DNA of 64,000 nt from Bifidobacterium breve (GCA_945901935.1 CAMDLX010000003.1:1-64000), one strand, 5' to 3'; shown: positions 19,014 to 28,836, numbered from the stretch's first letter. Notes: generated from the sequence alone by a model not told the origin. Numbers and translations are program-made.

Positions 19014-19054
19014 GATGTATTGGGCATTCTGTCTTCATCATCTACTCTGCAGTT

Positions 19055-19651
19055 ATGTCGACTAGTCCGAGTACCCCCACTCGCGCTCGTGGACGAGCGA
19101 CGAAGGCAAAACTGATGACGGCTGGCGTTGCCGTGTTTTCGGCTAGGGGCTTCAGAGCGACGCGAGTCGACGACATTGTGAAGCGGGCGCGAATTTCACA
19201 CGGAACGTTTTACTTGTACTTCAGTTCCAAGGATGACCTGTTTGAGCAACTTGTGGCTGAGGTGGCTAGCGAGCTCAGTTCTCTGACCGATTCACTCCCA
19301 GCAATTCGCCCGACCACAGAAAGTCGCGCCGACCTTGAGTTGTGGTTGGTGTCCTTTATTGAGCTCTATTCCAAGTACGGCCCACTCATCCGCAGTTGGA
19401 CCGAAGCAGAGCGCGGCGGGATGTCTACCGCAGAGGACGTGCTTGGAACAGTCGCTGACGCGCTGACGGCCAAGGTAAAGATTCGCAAGCGCAAAGACTT
19501 TGATCCGCGGATAGCCTCGCTGGCGTTGCTGGCAATGGTCGAGCGAGTGAACTACTTCTCTGTCACGGGTCAAGTGGATGAAGAGGTCGAGCAACTTGCC
19601 CGCACATTGGCCGACATCATGCTGGATGCATTTTTTGGAGCACAAATTTAG
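19055..19651 (+). CDS. TetR/AcrR family transcriptional regulator; candidate regulator of the island
   Basis: HTH TKAKLMTAGVAVFSARGFRATRVDDIVKRARISHGTFYLYFSSKDDLFEQ; operator copy upstream. Confidence 0.9.
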   Translation: MSTSPSTPTRARGRATKAKLMTAGVAVFSARGFRATRVDDIVKRARISHGTFYLYFSSKDDLFEQLVAEVASELSSLTDSLPAIRPTTESRADLELWLVSFIELYSKYGPLIRSWTEAERGGMSTAEDVLGTVADALTAKVKIRKRKDFDPRIASLALLAMVERVNYFSVTGQVDEEVEQLARTLADIMLDAFFGAQI

Positions 19652-19677
19652 AGATCGAACCCGCATGAGCCGGTAAC

Positions 19678-19691
19678 TGACGCTAGTGTCA
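19678..19691. promoter_or_regulatory. Operator site 4: (C)TGAC-gctagt-GTCA(t)
   Basis: Core TGAC-N6-GTCA upstream of the ABC transporter operon. Confidence 0.72.
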
Positions 19692-19720
19692 TGTTTCGTC
19701 ATCTGATACCAGGGGGTTTC

Positions 19721-21025
19721 ATGCGATCCAGAATTTTGGTCTCTGCGATATTCGTTTCTCTACTGGCTGCAGCCTGCAGCAATTCCAGCTCGGAGGGGAC
19801 GACAACCACCTCTGCTGCCAAAGGCGGGGATAGCTCCGCTACCCAGGTGGCAGTCACTGCTCCGGGGGTGACGGCGGACGAGATTCGGGTTGGGGGCGTC
19901 GCATCGACGACCAATCCACTCGGCGGCAAGTACGGGGAGTCCTTTGATGGGGTACAGGCATATTTTGCGATGGTGAACTCAGAGGGCGGAATCTACGGAC
20001 GCGACCTCACGCTGGCATCAGAACGAGACGACCAACTCAGCAACAATGATGCCGAGGTACAAGGCCTCCTCGAACAAGACAATGTCTTTGCTGCACTTCC
20101 CATGACCACGTTGTTGTTCACCGGTTCTGACCGACTCGTTCAGTCCGGGATTCCTACCTTTGGTTGGACCATCAACCCTGAATGGCAAGGCACCACAGAG
20201 GTACCCAAGTTGAACCTTTTTGGTCAGGCGGGGTCATACCTCTGCCTCGGATGCGAGCAACCACAGGTTGCCTACGTAGCCAAGATCTCTGACAGTCACA
20301 AGATCGGCGTCCTGGCCTACAACGTTCCTCAGTCCACCGAATGCGCCGAGGGTTGGGAGAAAACCTTCGACATCTACGGGGAAGAAGCCGACGCAGAAGT
20401 GGTGTTCTCGGACAAGTCTCTGAGCTACGGGATTACCGATCTCTCCGTGCAAGTGTCAAAGATGAAAGATGCCGGGGTGGACATGGTGGTCACCTGCATG
20501 GACACCAACGCAGTTGTAGCACTGGGCAAGGAACTTAAAAAACAGGCCGTTGAGGCCATTCAGTTTCTGCCCAACGGGTATGACCAAGCCTTCTTAGACG
20601 AGTTCGGAGACCTGTTCGAGGGTTCCTACGCCTGGACCTCTTTTGCTCCCTTTGAAACCACACCACAGCCGAAAGGCCTGAAAAACTACCTGAAGTGGAT
20701 GGAAGCCACTGACGGGCGAATCGGTGAAAACAGTCTGGTGGGTTGGCTCAACGCTGATCTATTCGTTACTGGCCTGCAAAAAGCAGGGCCAAACTTTGAT
20801 CAGCAGAAGGTTGTCTCCTCGATCAACGAACTCACCGATTACAACGCTGACGGCCTGCTGAGTTCAATCGACTGGTCAAACGAGCACAACAAGCGCGGTG
20901 AAACCACATGTGGAGCCGTTCTGATCGTGAAGGACTCAGAGTTCGTCCCCGTCACCATTGCAAAGGGCAAACCCTTCTCCTGCTTCGCGTTGAATACAGG
21001 CGTACTCACCACCACGGCTCAGTAA
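19721..21025 (+). CDS. Branched-chain amino-acid-type ABC transporter substrate-binding lipoprotein
   Basis: Signal peptide and lipobox LLAAAC; APGVTADEIRVGGVASTTNPLGG; start ATG 19721 after AGGGGG RBS. Confidence 0.85.
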   Translation: MRSRILVSAIFVSLLAAACSNSSSEGTTTTSAAKGGDSSATQVAVTAPGVTADEIRVGGVASTTNPLGGKYGESFDGVQAYFAMVNSEGGIYGRDLTLASERDDQLSNNDAEVQGLLEQDNVFAALPMTTLLFTGSDRLVQSGIPTFGWTINPEWQGTTEVPKLNLFGQAGSYLCLGCEQPQVAYVAKISDSHKIGVLAYNVPQSTECAEGWEKTFDIYGEEADAEVVFSDKSLSYGITDLSVQVSKMKDAGVDMVVTCMDTNAVVALGKELKKQAVEAIQFLPNGYDQAFLDEFGDLFEGSYAWTSFAPFETTPQPKGLKNYLKWMEATDGRIGENSLVGWLNADLFVTGLQKAGPNFDQQKVVSSINELTDYNADGLLSSIDWSNEHNKRGETTCGAVLIVKDSEFVPVTIAKGKPFSCFALNTGVLTTTAQ

Positions 21026-21031
21026 TCACCC

Positions 21032-23098
21032 GTGGTCGACCTGCTGGAATACGCAGTCAGGGGCATCCCGACGGGGTGCGTATTTGCCCTGCTTGCCGTT
21101 GGTCTAGTCCTGACCTACAAAACCTCTGGTGTGTTTAACCTGGCATTTGCTGCTCAGGCCTACACCAGTGCCGCAGTTTTTTACGTGCTCAGAAAAGAGC
21201 AGGAATGGCCGCTGTTCTGGTCAGCATTCATAGCGATTGTGATTGTGGGGCCGGCGCTAGGGCTGCTACTAGAGAGGGTGCTATTCCGACACCTACGAGG
21301 TGCGGGATCCCTAGCCAAAATGGTGACCTCCCTTGGCTTGCTGATCGCAATACCCGAGGTTGTCAAACTGTTCTTCGGATCTGACGCCAAATCGAACCCT
21401 CCTCCCTTGTGGTACGTCCGCCGGACCGACGAATGGCTCTGGCCTCAGGGCAGCAAATTCGTCTTGGATGCAGGACAAGTCACAACCATCGTCTCTACGT
21501 TGGTTGTGGTTGTGGGCCTCACCGTGTTGTTCCGGTATACCAATCTGGGACTTCGGATGCGGGCGGTAGTGGAGAGCCCGCGACTTGCAGAACTCAACGG
21601 GGTGAACGCTGAGCGGGTCTCGATGGCATCTTGGATGCTCTCATCCATGATGGCCGGACTTGCCGGTGTGCTCGTCGCACCTCTCTTCGCATCGCTCAAT
21701 CCGATTGATCTGTTTACGCTCCTCGTAGCGGCCCTTGCAGCAACCGTGGTGGGTGGCCTGAGCAGCATCCCGCTGACATTCTTCGGCGCCATTGGCTTGG
21801 GAATGTTGCAGGCGGTTCTTGCAGGATCGCTGCCGACAAACAGTGTCTTGGCAACGGGCCTGCGGCCAGGATTGCCATTCCTAGTGCTGTTTGCGCTGCT
21901 CATCTTTCGGCCCGGGCTTCGTTCAAATTCTGAGACGGCTGACCCACTCGCCACCGTTGACCCTCCTCTACCCGTGCCCGTTGCAGTCAGTCGGCCAAGG
22001 TGGATGAGCATCTCCTCTCGCACAGTCGGGGTTGTTGCCACGATATTTGGATTGCTTGTCTCGTGGTTTCTGCTGGATGGGTTTTGGCTCGCAATCGTGA
22101 TCTCTGGGGTAGTCCTTGCCGTCATCATGCTGTCATTGACCGTGGTCACTGGGATCGGCGGGATGTTGTCCTTAGCTCAAGCTGCACTCGCAGCGATTGG
22201 CGCCTTCACCACAGCTCAAGTCGTAACAGCCACGGGTCTTCCAGTGCTCGTGGCCATGCTGATCGGGGCCGCAGTGGCCGCAGCATGTGGGGCTCTGCTC
22301 GCTATTCCTGTGGTCCGCCTTGACGGGGTCTACTTGGCTTTGGCAACACTGGCTTTCGCTCTGATGTTCGAGAGCATTCTGGTTCCCCTGTCTTGGGTGA
22401 GCGGAGGCTCGGTCCCACTGGCAGTTCCTCGGCCAGTGATCGGGCCATGGGACCTAGCCGACGACCGATACTTTCTGCTGTTTGCGGCGCTCTGCCTGAC
22501 CGTGATTGCACTAGCCGTTATTCGGGTGAGACAAGGCACAACCGGCAGATTCCTCCAAGCCATCCAAAGCTCCCCAACAGCCGCGAACTCAATCGGAATT
22601 AGCGGAGGCCGCTCCCGAATAATCGCCTTTACGCTCGCTGCCGGAATCGCCGGATTTGGAGGAGGCCTGCTCGCATCATTCGCGGGTCGCGCGAACTACC
22701 AGGCAAGCTTCCCGTATGTAGTCGGCCTTGTCTGGGTAGCCCTGGTCATCTCAGCCGGGGCACGAAGCATTCAAGCTGCCGTGTTCTCTGGGATCATGTT
22801 CTTCTTATTGCCAGCCACGCTGAACCGAGTCTTTTCTTGGCCAGAAAACTATCTGGAAGCCCACCAGCAGGCTCCAGAGTGGATGCAGAACCTCCTGGGC
22901 CTGGTTCAACCTAATTGGGCTTTACCGGTGTCGTTCATCCTGTTCGGGATCGGTGCATTTACCTATGCCAAGCACCCCGAGGGAATCATCGAGGCGCGGA
23001 CAAACTCCTCGGTCACAGCACTACTGCGTTGGACTGAACGGCGTAAGGCGAAAGTCGACGCATCCAGCAGCGTGGATGCGCCACAGGTATCTGCCTGA
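21032..23098 (+). CDS. Fused LivH-LivM-type ABC transporter permease
   Basis: 688 aa; N-half GIPTGCVFALLAVGLVLTYKTSGVFNLAF (LivH-like), C-half LSLTVVTGIGGMLSLAQAALAAIGAF (LivM-like). Confidence 0.87.
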   Translation: MVDLLEYAVRGIPTGCVFALLAVGLVLTYKTSGVFNLAFAAQAYTSAAVFYVLRKEQEWPLFWSAFIAIVIVGPALGLLLERVLFRHLRGAGSLAKMVTSLGLLIAIPEVVKLFFGSDAKSNPPPLWYVRRTDEWLWPQGSKFVLDAGQVTTIVSTLVVVVGLTVLFRYTNLGLRMRAVVESPRLAELNGVNAERVSMASWMLSSMMAGLAGVLVAPLFASLNPIDLFTLLVAALAATVVGGLSSIPLTFFGAIGLGMLQAVLAGSLPTNSVLATGLRPGLPFLVLFALLIFRPGLRSNSETADPLATVDPPLPVPVAVSRPRWMSISSRTVGVVATIFGLLVSWFLLDGFWLAIVISGVVLAVIMLSLTVVTGIGGMLSLAQAALAAIGAFTTAQVVTATGLPVLVAMLIGAAVAAACGALLAIPVVRLDGVYLALATLAFALMFESILVPLSWVSGGSVPLAVPRPVIGPWDLADDRYFLLFAALCLTVIALAVIRVRQGTTGRFLQAIQSSPTAANSIGISGGRSRIIAFTLAAGIAGFGGGLLASFAGRANYQASFPYVVGLVWVALVISAGARSIQAAVFSGIMFFLLPATLNRVFSWPENYLEAHQQAPEWMQNLLGLVQPNWALPVSFILFGIGAFTYAKHPEGIIEARTNSSVTALLRWTERRKAKVDASSSVDAPQVSA

Positions 23099-23901
23099 TG
23101 ACCCCGACAACAGACTCGACCGAACATCCAAACGAACAGCCGGCACCGCTTCTTCAGGCCTCCGGTATCAGCAAACGATTTGCTGGGCTCATGGCCCTTG
23201 CCGACGTCTCGATTCAGGTTGGCGCAGGCGAGACAGTGGCTGTGATTGGTCCGAACGGTGCAGGAAAGAGCACCCTGTTCAACTGCTTGAGCGGAGTACT
23301 GCGAGCAGACCGGGGGACGGTGACGTTCGATGGGCAGCGCCTCGAGTCCCTAGGCCCGACTCAACGTTCCCGTCTGGGAATCGCCCGAACCTTCCAGCGA
23401 ATCGAACTGTTTGGTGGCATGACTGTTCGCGATCATTTGATGGTGGCTGAACGTGCCCGCTCAGGACGCGGTGGGCTTTGGTCTGATCTCTTTCGATCCT
23501 CCAAGCCGACCGAAGAGGAGTATGCCCGTTGCCAAGCAGTACTTGACCTGCTCGGACTCGATGATGTCGAGGACCGCTCCGCAGACTCGCTCTCGTTAGG
23601 CAAGGGCCGGCTCGTAGAACTGGGACGCGCCCTGATGTGCGAGCCGCGACTCCTCTTCCTTGATGAACCCTCCTCTGGCCTAGACCGCAACGAAACCGAA
23701 GAGATGAGCCTGGCCCTAGAGACAGTGCAACGAGAACACGGCACAGCCGTCGTGCTCATTGAGCACGACGTTCCGATGGTGCAGCGCCTAGCAACTCGCA
23801 TCTATGTGCTCGACTACGGAAGCTTGATTGCAAGTGGCAACACCATGGATGTGCTCGAGGACGAGGTCGTTCGCGCTGCCTACCTTGGAGTAGCCACATG
23901 A
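23098..23901 (+). CDS. LivG-type ABC transporter ATP-binding protein
   Basis: IGPNGAGKSTLFNCLSGVL Walker A; SLSLGKGRLVELGRALMCEPRLLFLDEPSSGLD. Confidence 0.92.
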   Translation: MTPTTDSTEHPNEQPAPLLQASGISKRFAGLMALADVSIQVGAGETVAVIGPNGAGKSTLFNCLSGVLRADRGTVTFDGQRLESLGPTQRSRLGIARTFQRIELFGGMTVRDHLMVAERARSGRGGLWSDLFRSSKPTEEEYARCQAVLDLLGLDDVEDRSADSLSLGKGRLVELGRALMCEPRLLFLDEPSSGLDRNETEEMSLALETVQREHGTAVVLIEHDVPMVQRLATRIYVLDYGSLIASGNTMDVLEDEVVRAAYLGVAT

Positions 23902-24641
23902 GCACTCCTGTGTTGAGCTGCGAGAATCTCGAGGCTGGCTACGGCCCGTTCCGCGCCCTATTTGGAATTTCCTTCGAGGTCGCTGAGGGAACTGCAACAG
24001 CCTTGATCGGCCCCAACGGTGCCGGCAAGTCAACAGTGGCACGAGTAGCGAGCGGACTCGTTGCTCCTTCTGCGGGTCGGGTGCTGGTCAAGGGCGTGGA
24101 CATGTCCGGCAAGGCCCCCCACGAGTTCGCTGAGGCAGGGATCGCTCACGCCCCAGAAGGGCGGGCTGTCTTTGCGACTTTGACGGTGCAAGAGAATCTG
24201 GAACTCGCCTTCCGAGAGGCGCTCGGCCGCAAGGGTGTTGGGGCTGCACTCGATGAGGCGTACGAGATGTTTCCTCGCCTGAAGGAACGGCGCACGCAGC
24301 TCGCTGGCACTCTCTCGGGGGGCGAGCAACGAATTTTGACGCTGGCACGAGTCATGATTCTGCGACCCGCCCTTCTGATTGCAGACGAGCTCTCATTGGG
24401 GTTAGCCCCGATGATCACCACCGAGGTCTACCGAATTCTTGAAAGAATCAAGGCGGCTGGCTGCGCCCTTCTCATCGTGGAACAACACATGGATTATGCG
24501 CTGGCCTTATCTGATGAGGTGCTGCTGTTACGTCAGGGAGAGGTCACCTTTCGGGGTCCACCAAGTGAGCTGGACCGAAGATCCGCCTCGCTCCTTTCAG
24601 AGTCACTACCCAAGAACTCACCACCGAAGGACGACTCATAA
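23898..24641 (+). CDS. LivF-type ABC transporter ATP-binding protein
   Basis: IGPNGAGKSTVARVASGLVAP; LSGGEQRILTLARVMILRPALLIADELSLGLAP. Confidence 0.92.
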   Translation: MSTPVLSCENLEAGYGPFRALFGISFEVAEGTATALIGPNGAGKSTVARVASGLVAPSAGRVLVKGVDMSGKAPHEFAEAGIAHAPEGRAVFATLTVQENLELAFREALGRKGVGAALDEAYEMFPRLKERRTQLAGTLSGGEQRILTLARVMILRPALLIADELSLGLAPMITTEVYRILERIKAAGCALLIVEQHMDYALALSDEVLLLRQGEVTFRGPPSELDRRSASLLSESLPKNSPPKDDS

Positions 24642-25702
24642 TGACCACCGACCCGACCCCAGTTCCCGAGTCGATCCCCGCAGCGGTGTACCAATCACAG
24701 CGTGTGGTCACCATCGAACAGCGACCACTAGCGGAGCCCACCCCCGCTCAAGTAGTCGTCGAGGTCAGTCACTGCGGAATCTGTGGAAGCGACCTTCACC
24801 TGATTGACGAGGGTTGGGGACAATCAGGAGACGTGTTGGGCCATGAGTGGAGCGGAATCGTTCGCTCTGTGGGTGACGCTGCGGTTGCGTTCAAACCTGG
24901 GGATCGAGTCATCGGTGTCGATTCGCCAACGTGCGGAGTCTGCGCCGCTTGCGTAGCTGGAAAGCCCTCGCAATGCGAGGATCGCGAGCCAACCACGGGC
25001 CATTTCGACGGCGCCTTTGCGACTCATGTGCTGGCCGATGCCACTACTTTGCTGCACATACCAGATGGGCTCGGGCTTCGCGAGGCCGCTCTTGCCGAGC
25101 CATTAGCTGTGGCTCTGCACGCAATCACGCGCTCTGGAATACAACAGGGGAATAGCGCAATTGTCTTTGGTGCCGGGCCAATCGGTGCCCTCATTGCAGC
25201 AGTACTCATAGGGGATGGACATCAGGTGACTGTGGTGGAGCCGGCCGAGCAACGCCAAGAACTAGCCCGCGGACTTGGCGCTACCGCCGTGCTGCGGCCC
25301 GAGGACTTGCCGAGCTTCGACATGAGCCAGGTAGATACGCTCGCCGAGAATGCCGTGCATGTGGTGTTCGAATGCTCGGGGCGTCGCGATGCAATGGAAT
25401 CCGGGTTTCAGCAGTTGCGGCGGGGCGGGGTGCTCGTGGTAGTTGGCACTGGAATCGACCGCCCTAGGTTTGATCCAAATCGCATGATCCTCTTGGAGCT
25501 GACGGTATGCGGAGCGTTCATCTATGACGCCGACGGGTTTGAGACGGCACTCGAACTATTGAGAAGCGGTTCTCTGCGTACGGATCTGCTCATAGATCAG
25601 GCCGAATACGACCTCACTGGCGTTGCAGAAGCCGTGGACAAACTTGTTCGGGGCGAACATTCCGGAAAAGTAATGATCACACCAGGAGGAGTTAGAGAAT
25701 GA
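24641..25702 (+). CDS. Zinc-dependent alcohol dehydrogenase (MDR family)
   Basis: CGICGSDLHLIDEG; GHEWSGIVRSVGDAA; AIVFGAGPIGALIAAVL. Confidence 0.88.
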   Translation: MTTDPTPVPESIPAAVYQSQRVVTIEQRPLAEPTPAQVVVEVSHCGICGSDLHLIDEGWGQSGDVLGHEWSGIVRSVGDAAVAFKPGDRVIGVDSPTCGVCAACVAGKPSQCEDREPTTGHFDGAFATHVLADATTLLHIPDGLGLREAALAEPLAVALHAITRSGIQQGNSAIVFGAGPIGALIAAVLIGDGHQVTVVEPAEQRQELARGLGATAVLRPEDLPSFDMSQVDTLAENAVHVVFECSGRRDAMESGFQQLRRGGVLVVVGTGIDRPRFDPNRMILLELTVCGAFIYDADGFETALELLRSGSLRTDLLIDQAEYDLTGVAEAVDKLVRGEHSGKVMITPGGVRE

Positions 25703-26205
25703 CTGATCAAACCGACAACCAAACCAGCAGCAGCAGCAGCAAAACTACAAGCAGCCAAGCTGACGCGCAGCAGCTCTTTCCGGCTGGGATCCCTCGGCTG
25801 AATCACATCGGGTTATCTCTCCCTGCTGACGCCCTGAGCGCAGAAGGCCGAGCTGAAATTCTTGCTTTTTACGGCGAGTGTTTCGGCTGGAACGAGCTGC
25901 CTACCGAGACTCTTGATCGAACCAGAATGGTGCTTGCAGTTGGCCACTGGGATCAGTTCGTATTTCTTCACGCAGACGAAGAGCCTATGGACTGCCCGCG
26001 ACTTGATCATTTCGGCGTCTCGGTGCAATCCCGAGCCGATCTTGACTCAGCCTGGTCTCGCGTGGCTAGTTGGGCTGAGCGTGACAGTCGAGTCGATGTC
26101 ATAGAGCCCGCAGTGGACGACTTTGAGGTACTGAAGATTCACTCGTTCTACGTTCGATTCTTATTGCCAATGATGGTTGAAGTTCAATACTGGGAGTTTG
26201 CCTAA
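25699..26205 (+). CDS. VOC/glyoxalase-fold protein
   Basis: LNHIGLSL ... ILAFYGECFGW ... LDHFGVSV; Ser-rich N-terminus. Confidence 0.6.
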   Translation: MTDQTDNQTSSSSSKTTSSQADAQQLFPAGIPRLNHIGLSLPADALSAEGRAEILAFYGECFGWNELPTETLDRTRMVLAVGHWDQFVFLHADEEPMDCPRLDHFGVSVQSRADLDSAWSRVASWAERDSRVDVIEPAVDDFEVLKIHSFYVRFLLPMMVEVQYWEFA

Positions 26206-26206
26206 C

Positions 26207-27187
26207 ATGTCGAGTCATCCGATCAGACACGGAGCTTTTGTCCCTCAGGGATGGAAGCTTGAGTACACCGGCATCGATCCTCGTCAGGCTTGGCTGACCT
26301 CGGTCGGCTGGGCCCAGCATGCCGAGGGACTCGGATATGACCACCTCTGGGTCTATGACCATGTAGAGACGGTTCCTCGCCGTGAGCGAACTCACTGTTT
26401 TGAGGCATTCACCATGCTGGCAGCGCTGTCACAGGTAACCGAGAAGGCAGAGCTCGGGCAACTCGTCACCTGCGTGGGATACCGCAATGTGGGACTGCTA
26501 GCTAAAGAGGCCGCCTGCGTAGACGTGATGTCGAATGGTCGGCTCATCCTTGGAATCGGCGCCGGCTGGTTTGAGCGTGAGTATGAGGCCTATGGATACG
26601 AGTACCCATCGAATCGGGACCGCCTGGCTCTGCTCAACGAGGCCCTTGAGGTGATTCCACAACTCTGGTCAGAGGAGGTGGTCAGCTACGAGGGACAACA
26701 CATTCAACTTGATGGTGCCTACTGCGAACCACAACCGCTTCGTTCCCCTCGGCCGCCGATCTTGGTGGGCGGTGGCGGCGAAAAAGTGACACTGCGGATC
26801 GCCGCTCGTCATGCAGATATGACCAACTGGCAGGTAGGGCTGGACTCATACATTCATAAGTCGAGCCTGCTTGACGGCTACTGCGAAGACATCGGACGAG
26901 ACCCTGAGTCAATCATTCGCACTCACGGGCCAGACTGTCTCATAGTCAACTCACAGGCCGAGCTTGATCAGTGGCTCGAGACCAAAGATGGAGGCCATCT
27001 TTGGGGTGCTACGGACCATGAGGAGTACCTGCGAGACAACTTTGTGGGCACGGTAGAGCAGGTTGCAGAAAAGGCCCAAGCCTTTATCGATGCCGGTTGC
27101 TCCGAATTCATTCTCTGGTTTCGGGATGCACCTTCTTATGACTCCATGACTGCGTGGATGCAAGGTGTCGTGCCATTACTCCACTGA
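26207..27187 (+). CDS. LLM-class (F420-dependent) oxidoreductase
   Basis: GLGYDHLWVYDHVETVP; NGRLILGIGAGWFEREYEAYGYEYPS; RPPILVGGGGEKVTLRIAARHAD. Confidence 0.87.
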   Translation: MSSHPIRHGAFVPQGWKLEYTGIDPRQAWLTSVGWAQHAEGLGYDHLWVYDHVETVPRRERTHCFEAFTMLAALSQVTEKAELGQLVTCVGYRNVGLLAKEAACVDVMSNGRLILGIGAGWFEREYEAYGYEYPSNRDRLALLNEALEVIPQLWSEEVVSYEGQHIQLDGAYCEPQPLRSPRPPILVGGGGEKVTLRIAARHADMTNWQVGLDSYIHKSSLLDGYCEDIGRDPESIIRTHGPDCLIVNSQAELDQWLETKDGGHLWGATDHEEYLRDNFVGTVEQVAEKAQAFIDAGCSEFILWFRDAPSYDSMTAWMQGVVPLLH

Positions 27188-27200
27188 CGCTGGTGTCAGT
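27183..27200. promoter_or_regulatory. Operator site 5: ACTGAC-gctggt-GTCAGT, plus a downstream half-site GTCAG at 27211-27215
   Basis: Overlaps the stop codon of 26207..27187 and lies upstream of the thiolase-fold gene at 27229. Confidence 0.83.
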
Positions 27201-27228
27201 TAGGGCCGGTGTCAGGTAGTGTGTTGAC

Positions 27229-28389
27229 ATGTCGCGTCGAGTAGCAATAGTGGGAGTCGCGTTGTCCGACACAGGACGCGTAGATGAACTCACCCCGTTT
27301 CATTTGCATGCCCAAGCTGTGCGGGGAGCCATTGCAGATGCAGGGCTAAAAAAGGAAGACATAGATGGGTTTGCCTCGCATGGAACTGGCACGCTGCCAC
27401 CAATCGAGGTAGCTGAATACCTCGGATTACGGCCGACTTGGTTCGACTCCACTGGGATTGGTGGGGGAACCTGGGAGGTCATGGCGGCCCATGCAGTTGA
27501 TGCCATTAGCAACGGCCATGCCGATGTGATTGTGCTGTCCTATGGATCAACGACTCGAGCCGATCTCAAAAAGGGTCGCCGCACAGCAAACCTGAGCTTT
27601 GGCGCCCGTGGACCGATTCAATATGAGGTCCCCTACGGCCACACACTGATTGCGAAGTACGGCATGGCAACGAACCGCCACCGCTACGAGTACGGAACCA
27701 CGATGGAGCAGCTAGCCGAAATAGCGGTCTCGCACCGTTATAACGCCAGCTTCAATCCAGATGCCTACTACCGCGAGCCAATCACTATCGAGGAAGTACT
27801 CGATGGTCCAATGATTGCCGACCCGTTCACCAAACTTCAGTGCTGTATCCGCTCAGACGGTGGCTGCGCAGTTGTGTTTGCTGCCGAGGATCGCGTGGAT
27901 GATTGCAAGACTGATCCAGTCTGGGTTCTCGGTTCAGGCCAGCATGCCTCGCACAGTTCCATGTCGGAATGGGATGACTTCTGTGTTGGCCCAGCAGCCA
28001 AAGCGGGGGCCGACGCGTTTGCTCGCGCAGGTGTGACTCCTGCAGACATCGACCTGTGCTGCATCTATGACGCATTCACCTTCATGGTGCTTGAGACTCT
28101 CGAAGATCTGGGGTTCTGCGCCAAAGGCGAGGGCGGGTCATTTGTTGAAGATGGCAAGCTCCGCATCGGAGGCGCGTTACCCACAAACCCCGATGGCGGT
28201 GGGCTCTCTGCCTGTCACCCAGGGATGCGCGGGCTGTTTCTGATCGTGGAGGCCACTCGTCAGCTACGAGGGGATTACGCCGCTGCCGGCACACCGGAGC
28301 GGCAAGTGGCTGCAGCCGAACTGGCCTGCGTCTCGGGCACCGGCGGCTGGTTCTGCGCCAATGGCACGATGATCCTGGGATCTGCCTAA
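27229..28389 (+). CDS. Thiolase-fold lipid-transfer-like protein (Ltp2-like), no nucleophilic Cys at the usual position
   Basis: DSTGIGGGTWEVMAAHAVDAI in place of the CxSG motif; IYDAFTFMVLETLEDLGFCAKGEGGSFVE. Confidence 0.83.
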   Translation: MSRRVAIVGVALSDTGRVDELTPFHLHAQAVRGAIADAGLKKEDIDGFASHGTGTLPPIEVAEYLGLRPTWFDSTGIGGGTWEVMAAHAVDAISNGHADVIVLSYGSTTRADLKKGRRTANLSFGARGPIQYEVPYGHTLIAKYGMATNRHRYEYGTTMEQLAEIAVSHRYNASFNPDAYYREPITIEEVLDGPMIADPFTKLQCCIRSDGGCAVVFAAEDRVDDCKTDPVWVLGSGQHASHSSMSEWDDFCVGPAAKAGADAFARAGVTPADIDLCCIYDAFTFMVLETLEDLGFCAKGEGGSFVEDGKLRIGGALPTNPDGGGLSACHPGMRGLFLIVEATRQLRGDYAAAGTPERQVAAAELACVSGTGGWFCANGTMILGSA

Positions 28390-28419
28390 ATCAGTTCTGG
28401 CTCAATCAGTTCTGGCTCA
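28390..28419. repeat. 2 x 15-bp perfect tandem repeat (ATCAGTTCTGGCTCA)
   Basis: Direct reading of 28390-28404 and 28405-28419. Confidence 0.9.
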
Positions 28420-28836
28420 GGGCAGTTCGGGAGCAAATACTGCCATCGTGACTTCATCGGTGACGGGCTCGGTGCGAAAGCTCAGTCTCATCCCGATGCT
28501 CAGCTGATCGGGAGCGCAGTCCACTACTCGAGTCATCATTCGGGGACCTTCGTCTAGGTCCACCATCGCAGCGATATACGGAACTTGTTCCCCGAATGGA
28601 GGCAGGTCATTTCGGTAGACCACCGAGTGCGAGTACAACACCGCTCCCCCGCCGGCTTCAACCCAACTCACATCCTCGCTCCAGCAAAAGGGGCAAAACG
28701 GTCGAGGGTAGGAATGGTACTGAGAACAGCTTGCACACAACTTGAGCAGGAGCCGTCCTTCTCTGAGGGCAGACCAATAAGGCTCGGACTCTGGCTCAAT
28801 GGTGGGGAGGTCAAATCTGGGGCCGGTAACTGACAC
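28417..28836 (-). CDS. DUF35 OB-fold/Zn-ribbon protein (acyl-CoA-associated)
   Basis: LKLCASCSQYHSYPRPFCPFCWSEDVSWVEAGGGAVLYSHSVVYR; GTG start lies inside operator 6. Confidence 0.85.
   Translation of the reverse strand: MSVTGPRFDLPTIEPESEPYWSALREGRLLLKLCASCSQYHSYPRPFCPFCWSEDVSWVEAGGGAVLYSHSVVYRNDLPPFGEQVPYIAAMVDLDEGPRMMTRVVDCAPDQLSIGMRLSFRTEPVTDEVTMAVFAPELP

Noticed and set aside
25725-25739. (CAG)5 trinucleotide run at the start of the VOC gene
   Set aside because: Encodes a short Ser-rich stretch; common low-complexity sequence, no further evidence for phase variation.
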